A stretch of DNA of 41,543 bases from Pseudomonadota bacterium. Lineage in GTDB: Bacteria > Pseudomonadota > Gammaproteobacteria > Burkholderiales > Gallionellaceae. This document shows, piece after piece, positions 10,194 to 18,047 of the stretch. The notes under the pieces were generated by a model, which did not search any database, was not told the origin of the DNA, and saw nothing but the letters and a program-made list of their open reading frames with translations. The stretch's first letter is position 1; every line of letters starts with the position of its first letter. Position numbers and translations under genes: made by a program. The DNA lies in NCBI GenBank assembly GCA_021800795.1, contig JAJYYO010000030.1, forward strand, positions 1 through 41,543, written 5' to 3'.

Positions 10194-10388
10194 AACCCCA
10201 ACGATGCGGCACTGGCACGCACTATCATCGTGCTGGCGCAACAACTGGATTTGTCGGTCATTGCCGAGGGTGTGGAAACCGTCGAACAGCGGGATTTTCT
10301 GGTCGGTCATGGTTGTCTTGCGTACCAGGGCTACCTGTTCGGCAAACCCGTGCCGATAGAGTCATTCGATTCCCCGCCGCGCCTTTGA
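10194..10388 (+). pseudogene. Remnant of an EAL-domain (c-di-GMP phosphodiesterase) gene
   Basis: The plus-strand frame from 10194 to the TGA at 10386-10388 reads NPNDAALARTIIVLAQQLDL, then SVIAEGVETVEQRDFLVGHG and CLAYQGYLFGKPVPIESF. This is the recognisable C-terminal third of an EAL domain (IAEGVET and QGYLFGKP are hallmark motifs). The catalytic EAL motif and the N-terminal two thirds are missing: the sequence upstream of about 10194 in the same frame does not resemble the family. It is therefore a decayed fragment of a c-di-GMP phosphodiesterase or GGDEF-EAL protein and cannot be active. Confidence 0.8.
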
Positions 10389-10517
10389 AGCTCGGCTTTG
10401 CAGTTCAGCATAAAGCGCTGCCAGCCTCACAGGATTGCATAACCGTTGCGCGCCATCTCATGGCGCCGGCAGTCTGTCGGCTGCTGATGGCGCAGTCACT
10501 CGCCTATCCATTTCACC

Positions 10518-10904
10518 TCATATCGGTTCGCCGCTCTCATCGAGATAGAACTCGTTCAGGGCGCGTTCCACTTCCGCCATGTGAGTGAGCACGGGCCCGC
10601 CGCCCATCATGATGCCGATCGAGCAGACTTCCATGATTTCTTCCAGAGTGACGCCCGCATGTTTGCAGGAGCGAACGTGCAGGGCGATGCAGTAATGACA
10701 TTGCTGGGTCAGCGCCATACCCAGCGCGATGAGCTCTTTCTGCTTTTTGTCGAGTATGCCGGGACGCATGGCTTCGGCCATGAATGCCTGCACCTTGCCC
10801 ATCAGTTTGGGGCGGTATTCAGCCATCAGTTGCAGGCCGCGATGGGCGTGTTCCAGAATCTTGCGCTCGCTGTCCGAGCCTTTTGCTTTGTTTGAATTGG
10901 TCAT
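10518..10904 (-). CDS. Carboxymuconolactone decarboxylase family protein (AhpD-like)
   Basis: 128-aa all-helical protein of the CMD/AhpD family, which includes peroxiredoxin-linked alkylhydroperoxidases. The redox signature C69-H-Y-C72-xxx-H76 (QQCHYCIALH) is intact, so a thiol-based antioxidant role is more likely than lactone decarboxylation. The glycine-rich IMMGGGPVLTHM and the C-terminal helix complete the fold. Length is typical for single-domain members. It is apparently a single gene on the minus strand, with the EAL remnant downstream and an unassigned stretch upstream; no partner peroxiredoxin gene is in the window. Confidence 0.85.
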   Translation of the reverse strand: MTNSNKAKGSDSERKILEHAHRGLQLMAEYRPKLMGKVQAFMAEAMRPGILDKKQKELIALGMALTQQCHYCIALHVRSCKHAGVTLEEIMEVCSIGIMMGGGPVLTHMAEVERALNEFYLDESGEPI

Positions 10905-11353
10905 GTCGGTTACGTTGTCGGAGGGTAAGGCGTATCAATGCCCATTCGCAAGACTTGCCATACTATGGCTTGTTTTACCTGTGTGCATTACGCATTTTGC
11001 CAGACATTGTCTGCCTCGCTCATTTCGGTTTTATTTCTGTACGGATCGCGCAGCGTTTCAAGTCCGTCCCCCTGCAAGGGCCGCTGCGTTGACCGACCAG
11101 CGGATCTCGCGCTGCCTGCGCGCAAGACGGTGCATATCCGTGCTGGACGCCGGACCCGGCTTCCCCTATGCTTGCGTTGTGCCGGCAGGTGCACGGCCAA
11201 GACACGCCGGTTTGCAGGCGATCCATGCAGGCTGCGTGGAGATGATGTCTGTCGAACGCTGCCGGATATTGCTGAAGGCCGTGTTGCAGGAGTTGGGGAA
11301 GTCGCATAACTAAAAACTTCGCCGGGCTATCACCGGCAATTGAGGAATAATCG
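10905..11353. other. Stretch without an identifiable gene
   Basis: About 450 bp between the divergent CMD-family gene and the 388-aa gene. Open frames exist on both strands, but none has a convincing ribosome site, family motif or protein-like composition. The plus-strand frame ending at 11313 (MSVERCRILLKAVLQELGKS near its end) might be the tail of a decayed gene, but I cannot assign it. The stretch must hold the promoters of both flanking genes; no clear -35/-10 pair stands out. Confidence 0.4.
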
Positions 11354-12520
11354 ATGAAGACCGGTCCACGCGAAATAACAACGCCTTTCAGACCCATTCC
11401 GCTGGACGTGCCGGAAGGGATGAAGCACAACGAATTTTTCAACAGCACGGAAAATCTGAACGATCTGGCGAACAACAACGGTTTGCTGAAAAACCCGGAA
11501 AATCTGTTGCTCTACCGCAAGGCGCTGGGCCACAGCAGCGAATTTGACTGTTCCATCATCTACAACACGTCGAGAATGATACTCAACCCGCTGGGACGAC
11601 CGGTGCGGCGCACGCAGGTGGCGGAGAACGTGAAGCATGTGTGGAACCGCATGAACCAGATCATCATCGCTTACATGCTGGAACAGTATCCAGATCCTGG
11701 TGAGGCGCTGGTGCTGGCGGGGGAGGCGAGTCTGGATGCCACCTGGCCGCTGACGTCCCCGGGCGTGCCCAGCATCCGCATGCTGCACAACCATTTTGTG
11801 GTTTTTCCCAAGCAGGCGCTCAAGGATGCCAAACTGGCGGACGCCGATAATCCCAACCTGACCGATGGCGGGCAGCACAGCCTGTTCCAGGCTTATATGC
11901 GCGAGGTGTATCGCGAGTTTTTTGAGCGCGCGCTGAATTTGAAAATACTCAAACCTGTCGGCGAGTCTGATGCGCGCATCGGGCTGACCGGATATCCGCA
12001 GGGGCTGCCCAGCTGGGAGATACAGGGAGGCGCGGCGGCGCTGAAGAATGTGCATTTCTGGCGCGAATACGATGAAGTGCTGAAAGGATTTATCGATTTT
12101 TACCGCACCTTCTTCTCGCAGGTGTCCACGCACAACGCGCCCATGCTGCCGGATGTGTATTTCCCGGAACAGGTGGAGAGCGTGCTGCTGTTCAATAACG
12201 ATTTTATGAAGACGGCCAAGAAGGTGCGCGACCACTGCATCCTGGACGCGAAGTACGCCAGTGCGATACGCTGGCAGCCGGCCTTCAAGCAGCTGATCTA
12301 CCGCAACGATGCAGGCAAGCTGATCGTGACCATCAGTCAGAATTCCATCGGCAATGCGATCACCGAATTGCTGGGGGTGGTGGTGAGCCGCAACCCGGAT
12401 GCGGATGCCTATGCGGCGATCGAGCCTGCGCTGATCGCTCGCCTGCTTGAGGTGCGCCGCCGCCTGATCGAGGCCGATCTGGGCGAGGGTATCGCCACCG
12501 CCTACTGGCCGAAGGGATAA
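11354..12520 (+). CDS. Conserved-looking protein of unknown function (388 aa)
   Basis: I do not recognise this protein. It is soluble, with no signal peptide or membrane helix. The N-terminal part is rich in Asn and Pro (PFRPIPLDVPEGMKHNEFF). The middle contains a histidine pair in IRMLHNHFVVFPK (H145 and H147), which superficially recalls the histidine motif of HIT/GalT-type nucleotide transferases. A tryptophan/phenylalanine-rich segment (NVHFWREYDEVLKGFIDFYR) and a C-terminal helical region follow. Codon usage matches the neighbouring core genes, and the start follows TGAGGAATAATCG, a good ribosome site. A second small gene begins 9 nt after the stop, so they probably form an operon. The HIT resemblance is weak and should not be taken as function. 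Confidence 0.8.
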   Translation: MKTGPREITTPFRPIPLDVPEGMKHNEFFNSTENLNDLANNNGLLKNPENLLLYRKALGHSSEFDCSIIYNTSRMILNPLGRPVRRTQVAENVKHVWNRMNQIIIAYMLEQYPDPGEALVLAGEASLDATWPLTSPGVPSIRMLHNHFVVFPKQALKDAKLADADNPNLTDGGQHSLFQAYMREVYREFFERALNLKILKPVGESDARIGLTGYPQGLPSWEIQGGAAALKNVHFWREYDEVLKGFIDFYRTFFSQVSTHNAPMLPDVYFPEQVESVLLFNNDFMKTAKKVRDHCILDAKYASAIRWQPAFKQLIYRNDAGKLIVTISQNSIGNAITELLGVVVSRNPDADAYAAIEPALIARLLEVRRRLIEADLGEGIATAYWPKG

Positions 12521-12529
12521 GGGATAAGG

Positions 12530-12871
12530 ATGATACGTCTTGAAAAATCCTTGAGCGCCTTTGGAACACCCGATTTTGCGGCAGTCCTAAAGCATGAACT
12601 GTCGCAACTGACCATCGACCAGTTGCCGTTGCAGCAAGGTTTGTCGGTCGGCAGTTATGTGATCGACGCGCCCGTTACTGTGGTGAACGTCAGTGCTGCC
12701 GATATGGTGGAGACGCTACGCGTCAAGGCAGGAATATTCTATCGGGGCGTGATCGCCGGTTGCAGTTGCGCGGATGATCCGACGCCTGTCGGGGAGACGA
12801 ATGAATACTGTGAAATCCGGCTGGATATCGATAAATCAACGGCGTTCACCCGTGTTGCGCTACTTGAATGA
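12530..12871 (+). CDS. Small conserved-looking protein of unknown function (113 aa)
   Basis: Acidic 113-aa cytosolic protein without signal or membrane segments. It has a hydrophobic strand pattern (SYVIDAPVTVVNVSA) and a cysteine-bearing motif GCSCADDPTPVGETNEYC followed by EIRLDIDKSTAF. The motif looks like a conserved family core, but I cannot attach an enzymatic activity. The three cysteines could bind metal, though nothing else indicates it. It follows the 388-aa gene after 9 nt, with AAGGATAAGG-like purine-rich sequence as ribosome site, so the two are likely translated from one message. Confidence 0.78.
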   Translation: MIRLEKSLSAFGTPDFAAVLKHELSQLTIDQLPLQQGLSVGSYVIDAPVTVVNVSAADMVETLRVKAGIFYRGVIAGCSCADDPTPVGETNEYCEIRLDIDKSTAFTRVALLE

Positions 12872-13019
12872 ACCTTGGCAGTGGTTCAATTTACATCAAA
12901 TTTGCTGCCTGTCGGCAGATCGTCACGAAGTTCTGTTGGCGCTTTGCTGATGGAACCTTCCAGAAATACGCTTTGATAAATTACCCGTAAAATTGCGGAT
13001 ACGCGGAGCGACCTATCGA

Positions 13020-13283
13020 CTAACTGTCATAATGAAAATGACAGGCCACTATTACCAACTCTGAATCAGTGGCGCGATAGACCAAACGATTCGCATCGTC
13101 TATACGACGGGACCAGTAACCGGATAAATCGCCACGCAGTGGTTCAGGTTTGCCAATACCGGTGAATGGATCGCGCGCAGCAGCGGTAATCAGTGTATTC
13201 ACCCGTTTAAGCGTTTTTTTGTCCTGCCCATGCCAATACAGGTAAGCCTCCCACGCGTCCGGCACAAACTGGATGGCTCGCAT
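13020..13283 (-). CDS. yoeB: YoeB-family mRNA-cleaving toxin
   Basis: 87-aa RelE-superfamily endoribonuclease that cuts mRNA in the ribosomal A site when freed from its antitoxin. Residues known to be catalytic in E. coli YoeB are all present at near-identical positions: E47 in KPEPLRGD, R66 in IDDANRLVYR, and H84-Y85 in ACHFHYDS at the C-terminus. Length is typical. It starts 2 nt after the stop of the yefM-type antitoxin, so the pair is translationally coupled. Because every catalytic residue is retained, the toxin is probably functional. Confidence 0.95.
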   Translation of the reverse strand: MRAIQFVPDAWEAYLYWHGQDKKTLKRVNTLITAAARDPFTGIGKPEPLRGDLSGYWSRRIDDANRLVYRATDSELVIVACHFHYDS

Positions 13284-13285
13284 GA

Positions 13286-13546
13286 CTATTCAACCGCAAG
13301 CAATTGACGATTCTGTGCCTGGCCAGCTTTGTCTTGCGCTATTGCCTTGGCCAATGCAGCAGAATTTGCCGGATTGCTTGTCAGGTGCAATGTTTCCATG
13401 ATGCTGTTGTAGCTGTCCAGCGACATGACGACAGCGTCCCCCTCGGCATCCCGACGGCTAATTATAGTCACGTCTGCATCCTGAACAACATCATCCAAAA
13501 CGGATTTGAGCGAATTGCGCGCATACGAATAGGTAACAACTTTCAT
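13286..13546 (-). CDS. yefM: YefM/Phd-family antitoxin
   Basis: 86-aa antitoxin that neutralises YoeB and represses its own promoter. The N-terminal DNA-binding dimer domain reads TYSYARNSLKSVLDDVVQDA, followed by the family motif VTIISRRDAEGDAVVMSLDSYNSIMETLHL. The C-terminal tail is predicted flexible and toxin-binding. It lies first in the operon, directly upstream of yoeB. A pair of TTGAWCAA sites lies just upstream of its start and could be the autoregulatory operator. Confidence 0.95.
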   Translation of the reverse strand: MKVVTYSYARNSLKSVLDDVVQDADVTIISRRDAEGDAVVMSLDSYNSIMETLHLTSNPANSAALAKAIAQDKAGQAQNRQLLAVE

Positions 13547-13557
13547 GGCTATCTCAC

Positions 13558-13577
13558 TTGATCAATAAGTTGAACAA
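13558..13577 (-). promoter_or_regulatory. Candidate YefM-YoeB operator
   Basis: Two similar 8-bp sites, TTGATCAA (13558-13565, a perfect palindrome) and TTGAACAA (13570-13577), are spaced 12 bp centre to centre, about one helical turn, and end 12 bp from the yefM start. An AT-rich stretch containing TATAG lies just beyond them, where a promoter would be expected. Position and spacing fit binding of two antitoxin dimers, but the assignment is by analogy with known YefM operators rather than by motif identity. Confidence 0.4.
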
Positions 13578-13826
13578 CTATAAATTAGATTCCGACTTAT
13601 CGCAAGGCGCAAATGCTGCGGACCTGTTTCAGATTGAAAGCCGGATTAGGGTCAAGCGCCTTGTTGCTGACCATGAAGGGCGGGTTTTCGGCAGTCAATT
13701 TGCAACCTCGACGGACTGCTGATGGCGTTCAATGGTCCTTCAGGCCTCGAAATGTCTTACTTGAAATCTGCCCTCCATGCCGGCAATTTTAAATGCGAAA
13801 AGAGGGGGCAGGGTTACGCTGACAGG

Positions 13827-15188
13827 CTAATCGGGTGGCGTTTCGATTTTCGGTGTTGCGGGCCTGGAAATGAAATTCTGCGCCATGGTGTGGAACAGCG
13901 GCGTGGGGCAGATGAGGCGCGAGCATATCTTGGCGATAAACGCGGCGGCCATCAGCGGCAGCAGCATTTCGTGATTGTCCGTCATTTCCATGACAATGAC
14001 GAAGGCGGTGATCGGCGCCTGCGTGACGCCGGCGAAATAGGCAACCATGCCGAGTATGATGGTAGCCCCTGCCGGCACCTCGGTGAAGAAGTGGGCGAGA
14101 TTTGCACCGAATCCTGCGCCAGCGGAAAGCGTGGGCGCCATGATGCCGCCGGGAATGCCGCTGACGTAGGATACCAGGGTGGCTGCCATTTTCAGCAGCC
14201 CGTAGGATTCCGGCAAAATTGCATGGCCATCGAGCAGCGATTTTGCTTCGCTGTAGCCGCTGCCGTAAGAGGTGTTGTTGGACGCCAGACCGATGAGTGC
14301 CAGCATCAGGCCGCAGGCTGCTGCGAATTCGACCGGTCTGGCTCGCATCCAGGGGCCGATGCGTCCGGCAAGACCTTTGTTAACCTCGATCAGGAAGCGG
14401 CTGAATGTGCCGCCTAATACTCCGCCCATAATGCCGCAGACGATGACCACGTTCCATTCCTTGCCGAATGCCAGTGTCTCGGAGGTGTGGCCGAAATAGG
14501 AATAATTGCCGAGCAGTGCAAGAGATGTGATACCGGCGATGATCACGGTCATCAGGATGGTCGAACTGTTGTGTTCCTCGAAGGAACGGCTCATTTCCTC
14601 GATGGCGAATACGATGCCGGCCAGCGGGGTGTTGAATGCGGCGGCGACCCCTGCTGCGGCGCCGGCGAGGATCAATCCTTTTTCCAGGTCGTGTCTGGGG
14701 AAGCGGGCGAGATTGCCCAGGCTGTGCATGATGGCTGCGCCGATCTGAATGGTGGGTCCTTCGCGCCCTATGGATGCTCCGCATAACAGGCCGAAAACCG
14801 TGAGCATAACCTTGCCGAATACGATACGCAGGGAAAGCACGCGTTCGCGGATGGCGCTGCTTTCACCGGGGGCAAGCGAGGCGATGGTCTGCGGAATGCC
14901 GCTGCCTTGTGATCCGGGGAAAAATTTTATGGTGACGAAAACAGTCAGCGCGAGCCCGAGAGGGGTGATGATCAGCGGAAGATACGGCGAAATGGCAAGC
15001 AATTTGTGGAACAGACCGTTTGCCCATTCGGCGGCAACCGCGAGAAAAATCGCCACCAGACCTACGCTGATGGCGCCGCTCCAGAACACAAGCCTGCGCT
15101 TCCAGTCGAGAATCAGCGGCGCTTCCAGCAGCGTGCTGTTGGCTTTGAAATAGTCGCGTAGTGCATGATAAATTTTCATCGCTGCCAT
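13827..15188 (-). CDS. CLC-family chloride channel / Cl-/H+ antiporter
   Basis: Polytopic inner-membrane protein, 453 aa, about the length of bacterial CLC antiporters. The three ion-pathway signatures are visible: GSGIPQTI, GREGPTIQIG with the gating glutamate, and GIPGGIMAPTLSAGAGFG. The double glutamate after helix G (AIEEMSRSF) corresponds to the region of the internal proton glutamate of E. coli ClcA, which favours an antiporter over a channel. The position of the pore tyrosine seems to be phenylalanine (TPLFHTM). No CBS domains are present. The start could also be the next methionine (MKIYHALRD, 15179), since MAAM precedes it closely. Possible roles are acid resistance or anion homeostasis. 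Confidence 0.92.
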   Translation of the reverse strand: MAAMKIYHALRDYFKANSTLLEAPLILDWKRRLVFWSGAISVGLVAIFLAVAAEWANGLFHKLLAISPYLPLIITPLGLALTVFVTIKFFPGSQGSGIPQTIASLAPGESSAIRERVLSLRIVFGKVMLTVFGLLCGASIGREGPTIQIGAAIMHSLGNLARFPRHDLEKGLILAGAAAGVAAAFNTPLAGIVFAIEEMSRSFEEHNSSTILMTVIIAGITSLALLGNYSYFGHTSETLAFGKEWNVVIVCGIMGGVLGGTFSRFLIEVNKGLAGRIGPWMRARPVEFAAACGLMLALIGLASNNTSYGSGYSEAKSLLDGHAILPESYGLLKMAATLVSYVSGIPGGIMAPTLSAGAGFGANLAHFFTEVPAGATIILGMVAYFAGVTQAPITAFVIVMEMTDNHEMLLPLMAAAFIAKICSRLICPTPLFHTMAQNFISRPATPKIETPPD

Positions 15189-15222
15189 TATACAGAGCGC
15201 TCACAAACGATCATCAGAAGAA

Positions 15223-15399
15223 TTAGGAACCGCTGATTTATTCGGTTTTGTCGTTCCCGCCCCCGATTACATCATTCGGGGACAGGCTGCGGCGGGAAAA
15301 CGAGGCCAAAGGCCGAAGTTTCGAGGAACGGCCAGCCAGTTACACAAGGCGCTGGTTCCCCGCTTTTGCGGGGAAGACGAATAAATCAGCGGTTCCTTA
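15223..15399. mobile_element. MITE-like element, 171 bp, with TTA target duplication
   Basis: Terminal inverted repeats of 19 bp, GGAACCGCTGATTTATTCG at 15226-15244 and its exact complement at 15378-15396, are flanked by TTA on both sides (15223-15225 and 15397-15399). The interior is GC-rich, with further self-complementary blocks (GTTCCCGC..GCGGGAA type, and GGCCAAAGGCC). No protein frame is convincing. It sits in the divergent gap between the CLC gene and the cNMP-fold gene. A 3-bp TNA-type target fits IS5-family transposases, so this is probably a passive derivative of such an IS. Confidence 0.75.
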
Positions 15400-15576
15400 G
15401 CTATTATTAATACTCCTTGATCTGAGTAGAGAGCCATGGCGGTTTGGGACTTGCAATTGCGTTTATACGATCAGAATATATCCCGGTTTACCGAGCGAAT
15501 CAGGTCAAACCATGCCCAGTCATTGCCTGCTTTCGTATAGAATCAGGCGATTGTTAATCAATATGAAGGTTTAACC

Positions 15577-15933
15577 ATGAATCTAGCGGAGTTGTTTCGT
15601 CACGAGACCGATTTTAAAACGTTGCCTGCCGGAGAGACGCTGTTCAGCGAGGGAGAGCAGGGCGAGTTTATGTATGTCCTCATGTCGGGTACTGCCGAGA
15701 TTATCGTCCGCAACCGGGTGATGGAGTCAGCCGGGGCGGGTGCGATTCTGGGTGAAATGGCGATGATAGACGATGCGACCCATTCCGCCACAGTCATTGC
15801 GAAGAGCGACTGCACGTTTTTCCCGATTGACCGCAAGCGATTAAACTTTCTCATTCAGCAGACCCCCAATTTTGCACTGCATGTGATGCGCGTGATGTCG
15901 GGTCGTTTGCGCAGGACGGATGGCTGTCTGTGA
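15577..15933 (+). CDS. Stand-alone cyclic-nucleotide-binding-fold protein
   Basis: 118-aa protein consisting of one cNMP-binding beta-barrel (Crp/PKA regulatory type) with no output domain. The strand pattern FKTLPAGETLFSEGEQGEFMYVLMSG is typical, followed by the phosphate-binding cassette G59-E60-M-A-MIDDATHSATV. The arginine that contacts the cyclic phosphate in canonical members (RSAT) is replaced by H69, so ligand binding may be lost or altered. No helix-turn-helix follows the barrel. A ribosome site, AAGGTTTAACC, precedes the ATG. The next gene begins 7 nt after its stop, indicating a two-gene operon with the FapA-type protein. Confidence 0.88.
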   Translation: MNLAELFRHETDFKTLPAGETLFSEGEQGEFMYVLMSGTAEIIVRNRVMESAGAGAILGEMAMIDDATHSATVIAKSDCTFFPIDRKRLNFLIQQTPNFALHVMRVMSGRLRRTDGCL

Positions 15934-15940
15934 GACGCAT

Positions 15941-17896
15941 ATGACAGATCAGCCAAGCTCAGTCAATCTGCCCGGATATAACCCGGGGGATTTACCTGTC
16001 TATCTGATCCGGCAGCCGGACGGTGTTTTTGCAGACCTGGCGAATTTTCCGCTGCCGGGCGAATTTGGAAGGTTTATCGACAGACTGTTCGGCGAAGGTG
16101 CGCGGTTCCGAGGCCTGGACTACCGTTTGTTCAGCGGGCTGCTTTATGACTACGACGGCATCGTAGCTGCGCATGGCATGTCTGCCAGATTGAGGCTGGC
16201 CGACGATATCGTCGCGTTCTCTCCCGTGCGTCGAGCGCTGTACAGGGCTGTGAAGGTAGACGCGGACAATCGCCGGGCCGAGTATTTTTTCGAGCCGGTT
16301 GTCATGGAGACGGTAATCGAAGAACCGGTTTATGGTGAGGCGGGTGCGGATGGGGTGGCGCCGGTGACAGGCACGGTACGCAAGGCGGTGATGCAGCCCA
16401 CCAAGCTGGATCTGGATGAATTTGTTGCGGACATATGGACGAAGGGCGTGCGTTTCGGCATCAACATCGAGGCGGTGGCGAGCGTCATCTTCCGCGGTGA
16501 GACCGTGCGCATGAATATCGCAACTCAGCTGGATGCTTCTCAGGGGCGTGATGCGGAAATTGAAGAGGCTTGCAGCGTCCTGCATCGCGATAATTCACCC
16601 AAACTTCTGCTCAACGGTCAAGCCGATCTGCGCAGATTCCAGAATCGTTTTCCGCAAATCGAGAACGGCGCACGCTTGCTGAAGAAAAACTCCATGGTGT
16701 TCGGCAAGCCGGGGTACAAGGTGAACGGCGAAGTGATTACGCCCGAGATCCCGAGGGATGATATCGACCTGTATGCCCTGGCAGGGCCCGGTACGCATGT
16801 GGATATTCAGGAGGGATGCGAATATATCCTGGCAAGTCAGGGCGGCTTCCTGTCTCTGGATGTGCAGTCGAACCTCATTTCTGTCACGGAAATGATCGAG
16901 AACAAGGGCGGCATCAGCCTCAAGACGACGGGCGATCTTTCGCTGGCCGGGAATGAGTTCATCGAGCATGGCGAGGTGCAGGAGGGACGTGTAGTCGAAG
17001 GCCGCAACATGACTTTCCGTTCGGATGTCTATGGCGACGTGATTTCCCGGGGCGGCTTTATCCTGCTGGAAGGCAACTTGTCGGGCGGCAGCGCGAAAAG
17101 CTATGGCGGCGACGTGACCTCGAACGGGCGCGTGTTCAACTCGGTGATCGAGGCCTGTACCGGAAAAGTCTCCCTGAAGTATGCCGAGAGCTGTCTGATT
17201 CTCGGGGAGTTCGTCGACGTGGAACGTGCGGTAAATTGTGAAATTGTTGCTGAAAATATTCAGCTTGGCAGCGCCGAGGGGTGCGGTATTGCAGGGAAAA
17301 ATATTCGGATTCAGTCGTCAGATTCGTGTCGCGGCAAGGAAACCCTCATTTCCATGATGGTGCCTGACTTGTCGGCACTGGAAGCGAAAGTTGCGCAATT
17401 GAGCCTCGCGATGGCCGAGTGCAATAAAAATGCCGAAACGAAGGAGCAGGAGCTGGCGCTGATCAAGGCCGATGCGGAATTTGCAAAATACCTTGCGCTG
17501 GCGGCGAGCATACGGCAGGGAAAGATTCAGTTGAACGCGGCGCAGCAGGAAGGCTGGAAGAAAATGACCGAAAAGTTTGCAAAAAACATGAGTGCAGGCA
17601 GCCGCTTGAGTGCCGAGAAGCAGGAACAATTAACGCGCGCGCAGGATTTGCTGCAAGAACAGGCAGAAATGCTGGCAGTCCGGGAAAAAACCTGTATGGG
17701 TATACGCTGCGAAATTTCAGAAGTCGCAGGCGATACTGTGGTGCAAAGCATGGTGGCTCAGCTCCCTGCATTTCAAAAAAGTCCGGTCGGCGAGATCAGA
17801 CGCAGATTGCGGGAGCAGAATCTTAAACACAAACGCATCTTCTCGGATGATCAAGGCAGTCTTGTCTGGCAGTATCAAACGGCGACAGAATCCTGA
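15941..17896 (+). CDS. FapA-type DUF342 polymer/beta-helix protein
   Basis: 651-aa cytosolic protein of the DUF342/FapA family. Family members contain a bactofilin-like right-handed beta-helix and in some species affect flagellar assembly or polar protein placement. Here an N-terminal alpha/beta region (about 1-240) is followed by a beta-helix section with repeated short glycine-rich turns (NKGGISLKTTGDLSLAGNEF, DVYGDVISRGGFILLEGNLS, ESCLILGEFVDVERAVNC; about 240-470). A long coiled coil comes next (about 475-610) and then a basic tail. No flagellar genes are in the window. ATG 15941 is preferred over 15920 because GTGAG lies 8-12 nt upstream and it avoids overlap with the cNMP-fold gene. The tight coupling suggests the two products act together. 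Confidence 0.82.
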   Translation: MTDQPSSVNLPGYNPGDLPVYLIRQPDGVFADLANFPLPGEFGRFIDRLFGEGARFRGLDYRLFSGLLYDYDGIVAAHGMSARLRLADDIVAFSPVRRALYRAVKVDADNRRAEYFFEPVVMETVIEEPVYGEAGADGVAPVTGTVRKAVMQPTKLDLDEFVADIWTKGVRFGINIEAVASVIFRGETVRMNIATQLDASQGRDAEIEEACSVLHRDNSPKLLLNGQADLRRFQNRFPQIENGARLLKKNSMVFGKPGYKVNGEVITPEIPRDDIDLYALAGPGTHVDIQEGCEYILASQGGFLSLDVQSNLISVTEMIENKGGISLKTTGDLSLAGNEFIEHGEVQEGRVVEGRNMTFRSDVYGDVISRGGFILLEGNLSGGSAKSYGGDVTSNGRVFNSVIEACTGKVSLKYAESCLILGEFVDVERAVNCEIVAENIQLGSAEGCGIAGKNIRIQSSDSCRGKETLISMMVPDLSALEAKVAQLSLAMAECNKNAETKEQELALIKADAEFAKYLALAASIRQGKIQLNAAQQEGWKKMTEKFAKNMSAGSRLSAEKQEQLTRAQDLLQEQAEMLAVREKTCMGIRCEISEVAGDTVVQSMVAQLPAFQKSPVGEIRRRLREQNLKHKRIFSDDQGSLVWQYQTATES

Positions 17897-18047
17897 TACA
17901 CGCGCACGGTCAGCCGCCCGCTGAGACGGGCTGTGATAAAATCCGGCCTGATCCGTTTTGCCCTTCATGAATGCATCCCGTCAAAATATTCCATCCACCC
18001 TTGCTGCTCGGAACTCCCCCGCGATTGGGCTGTGCTCTTCTCATAAA

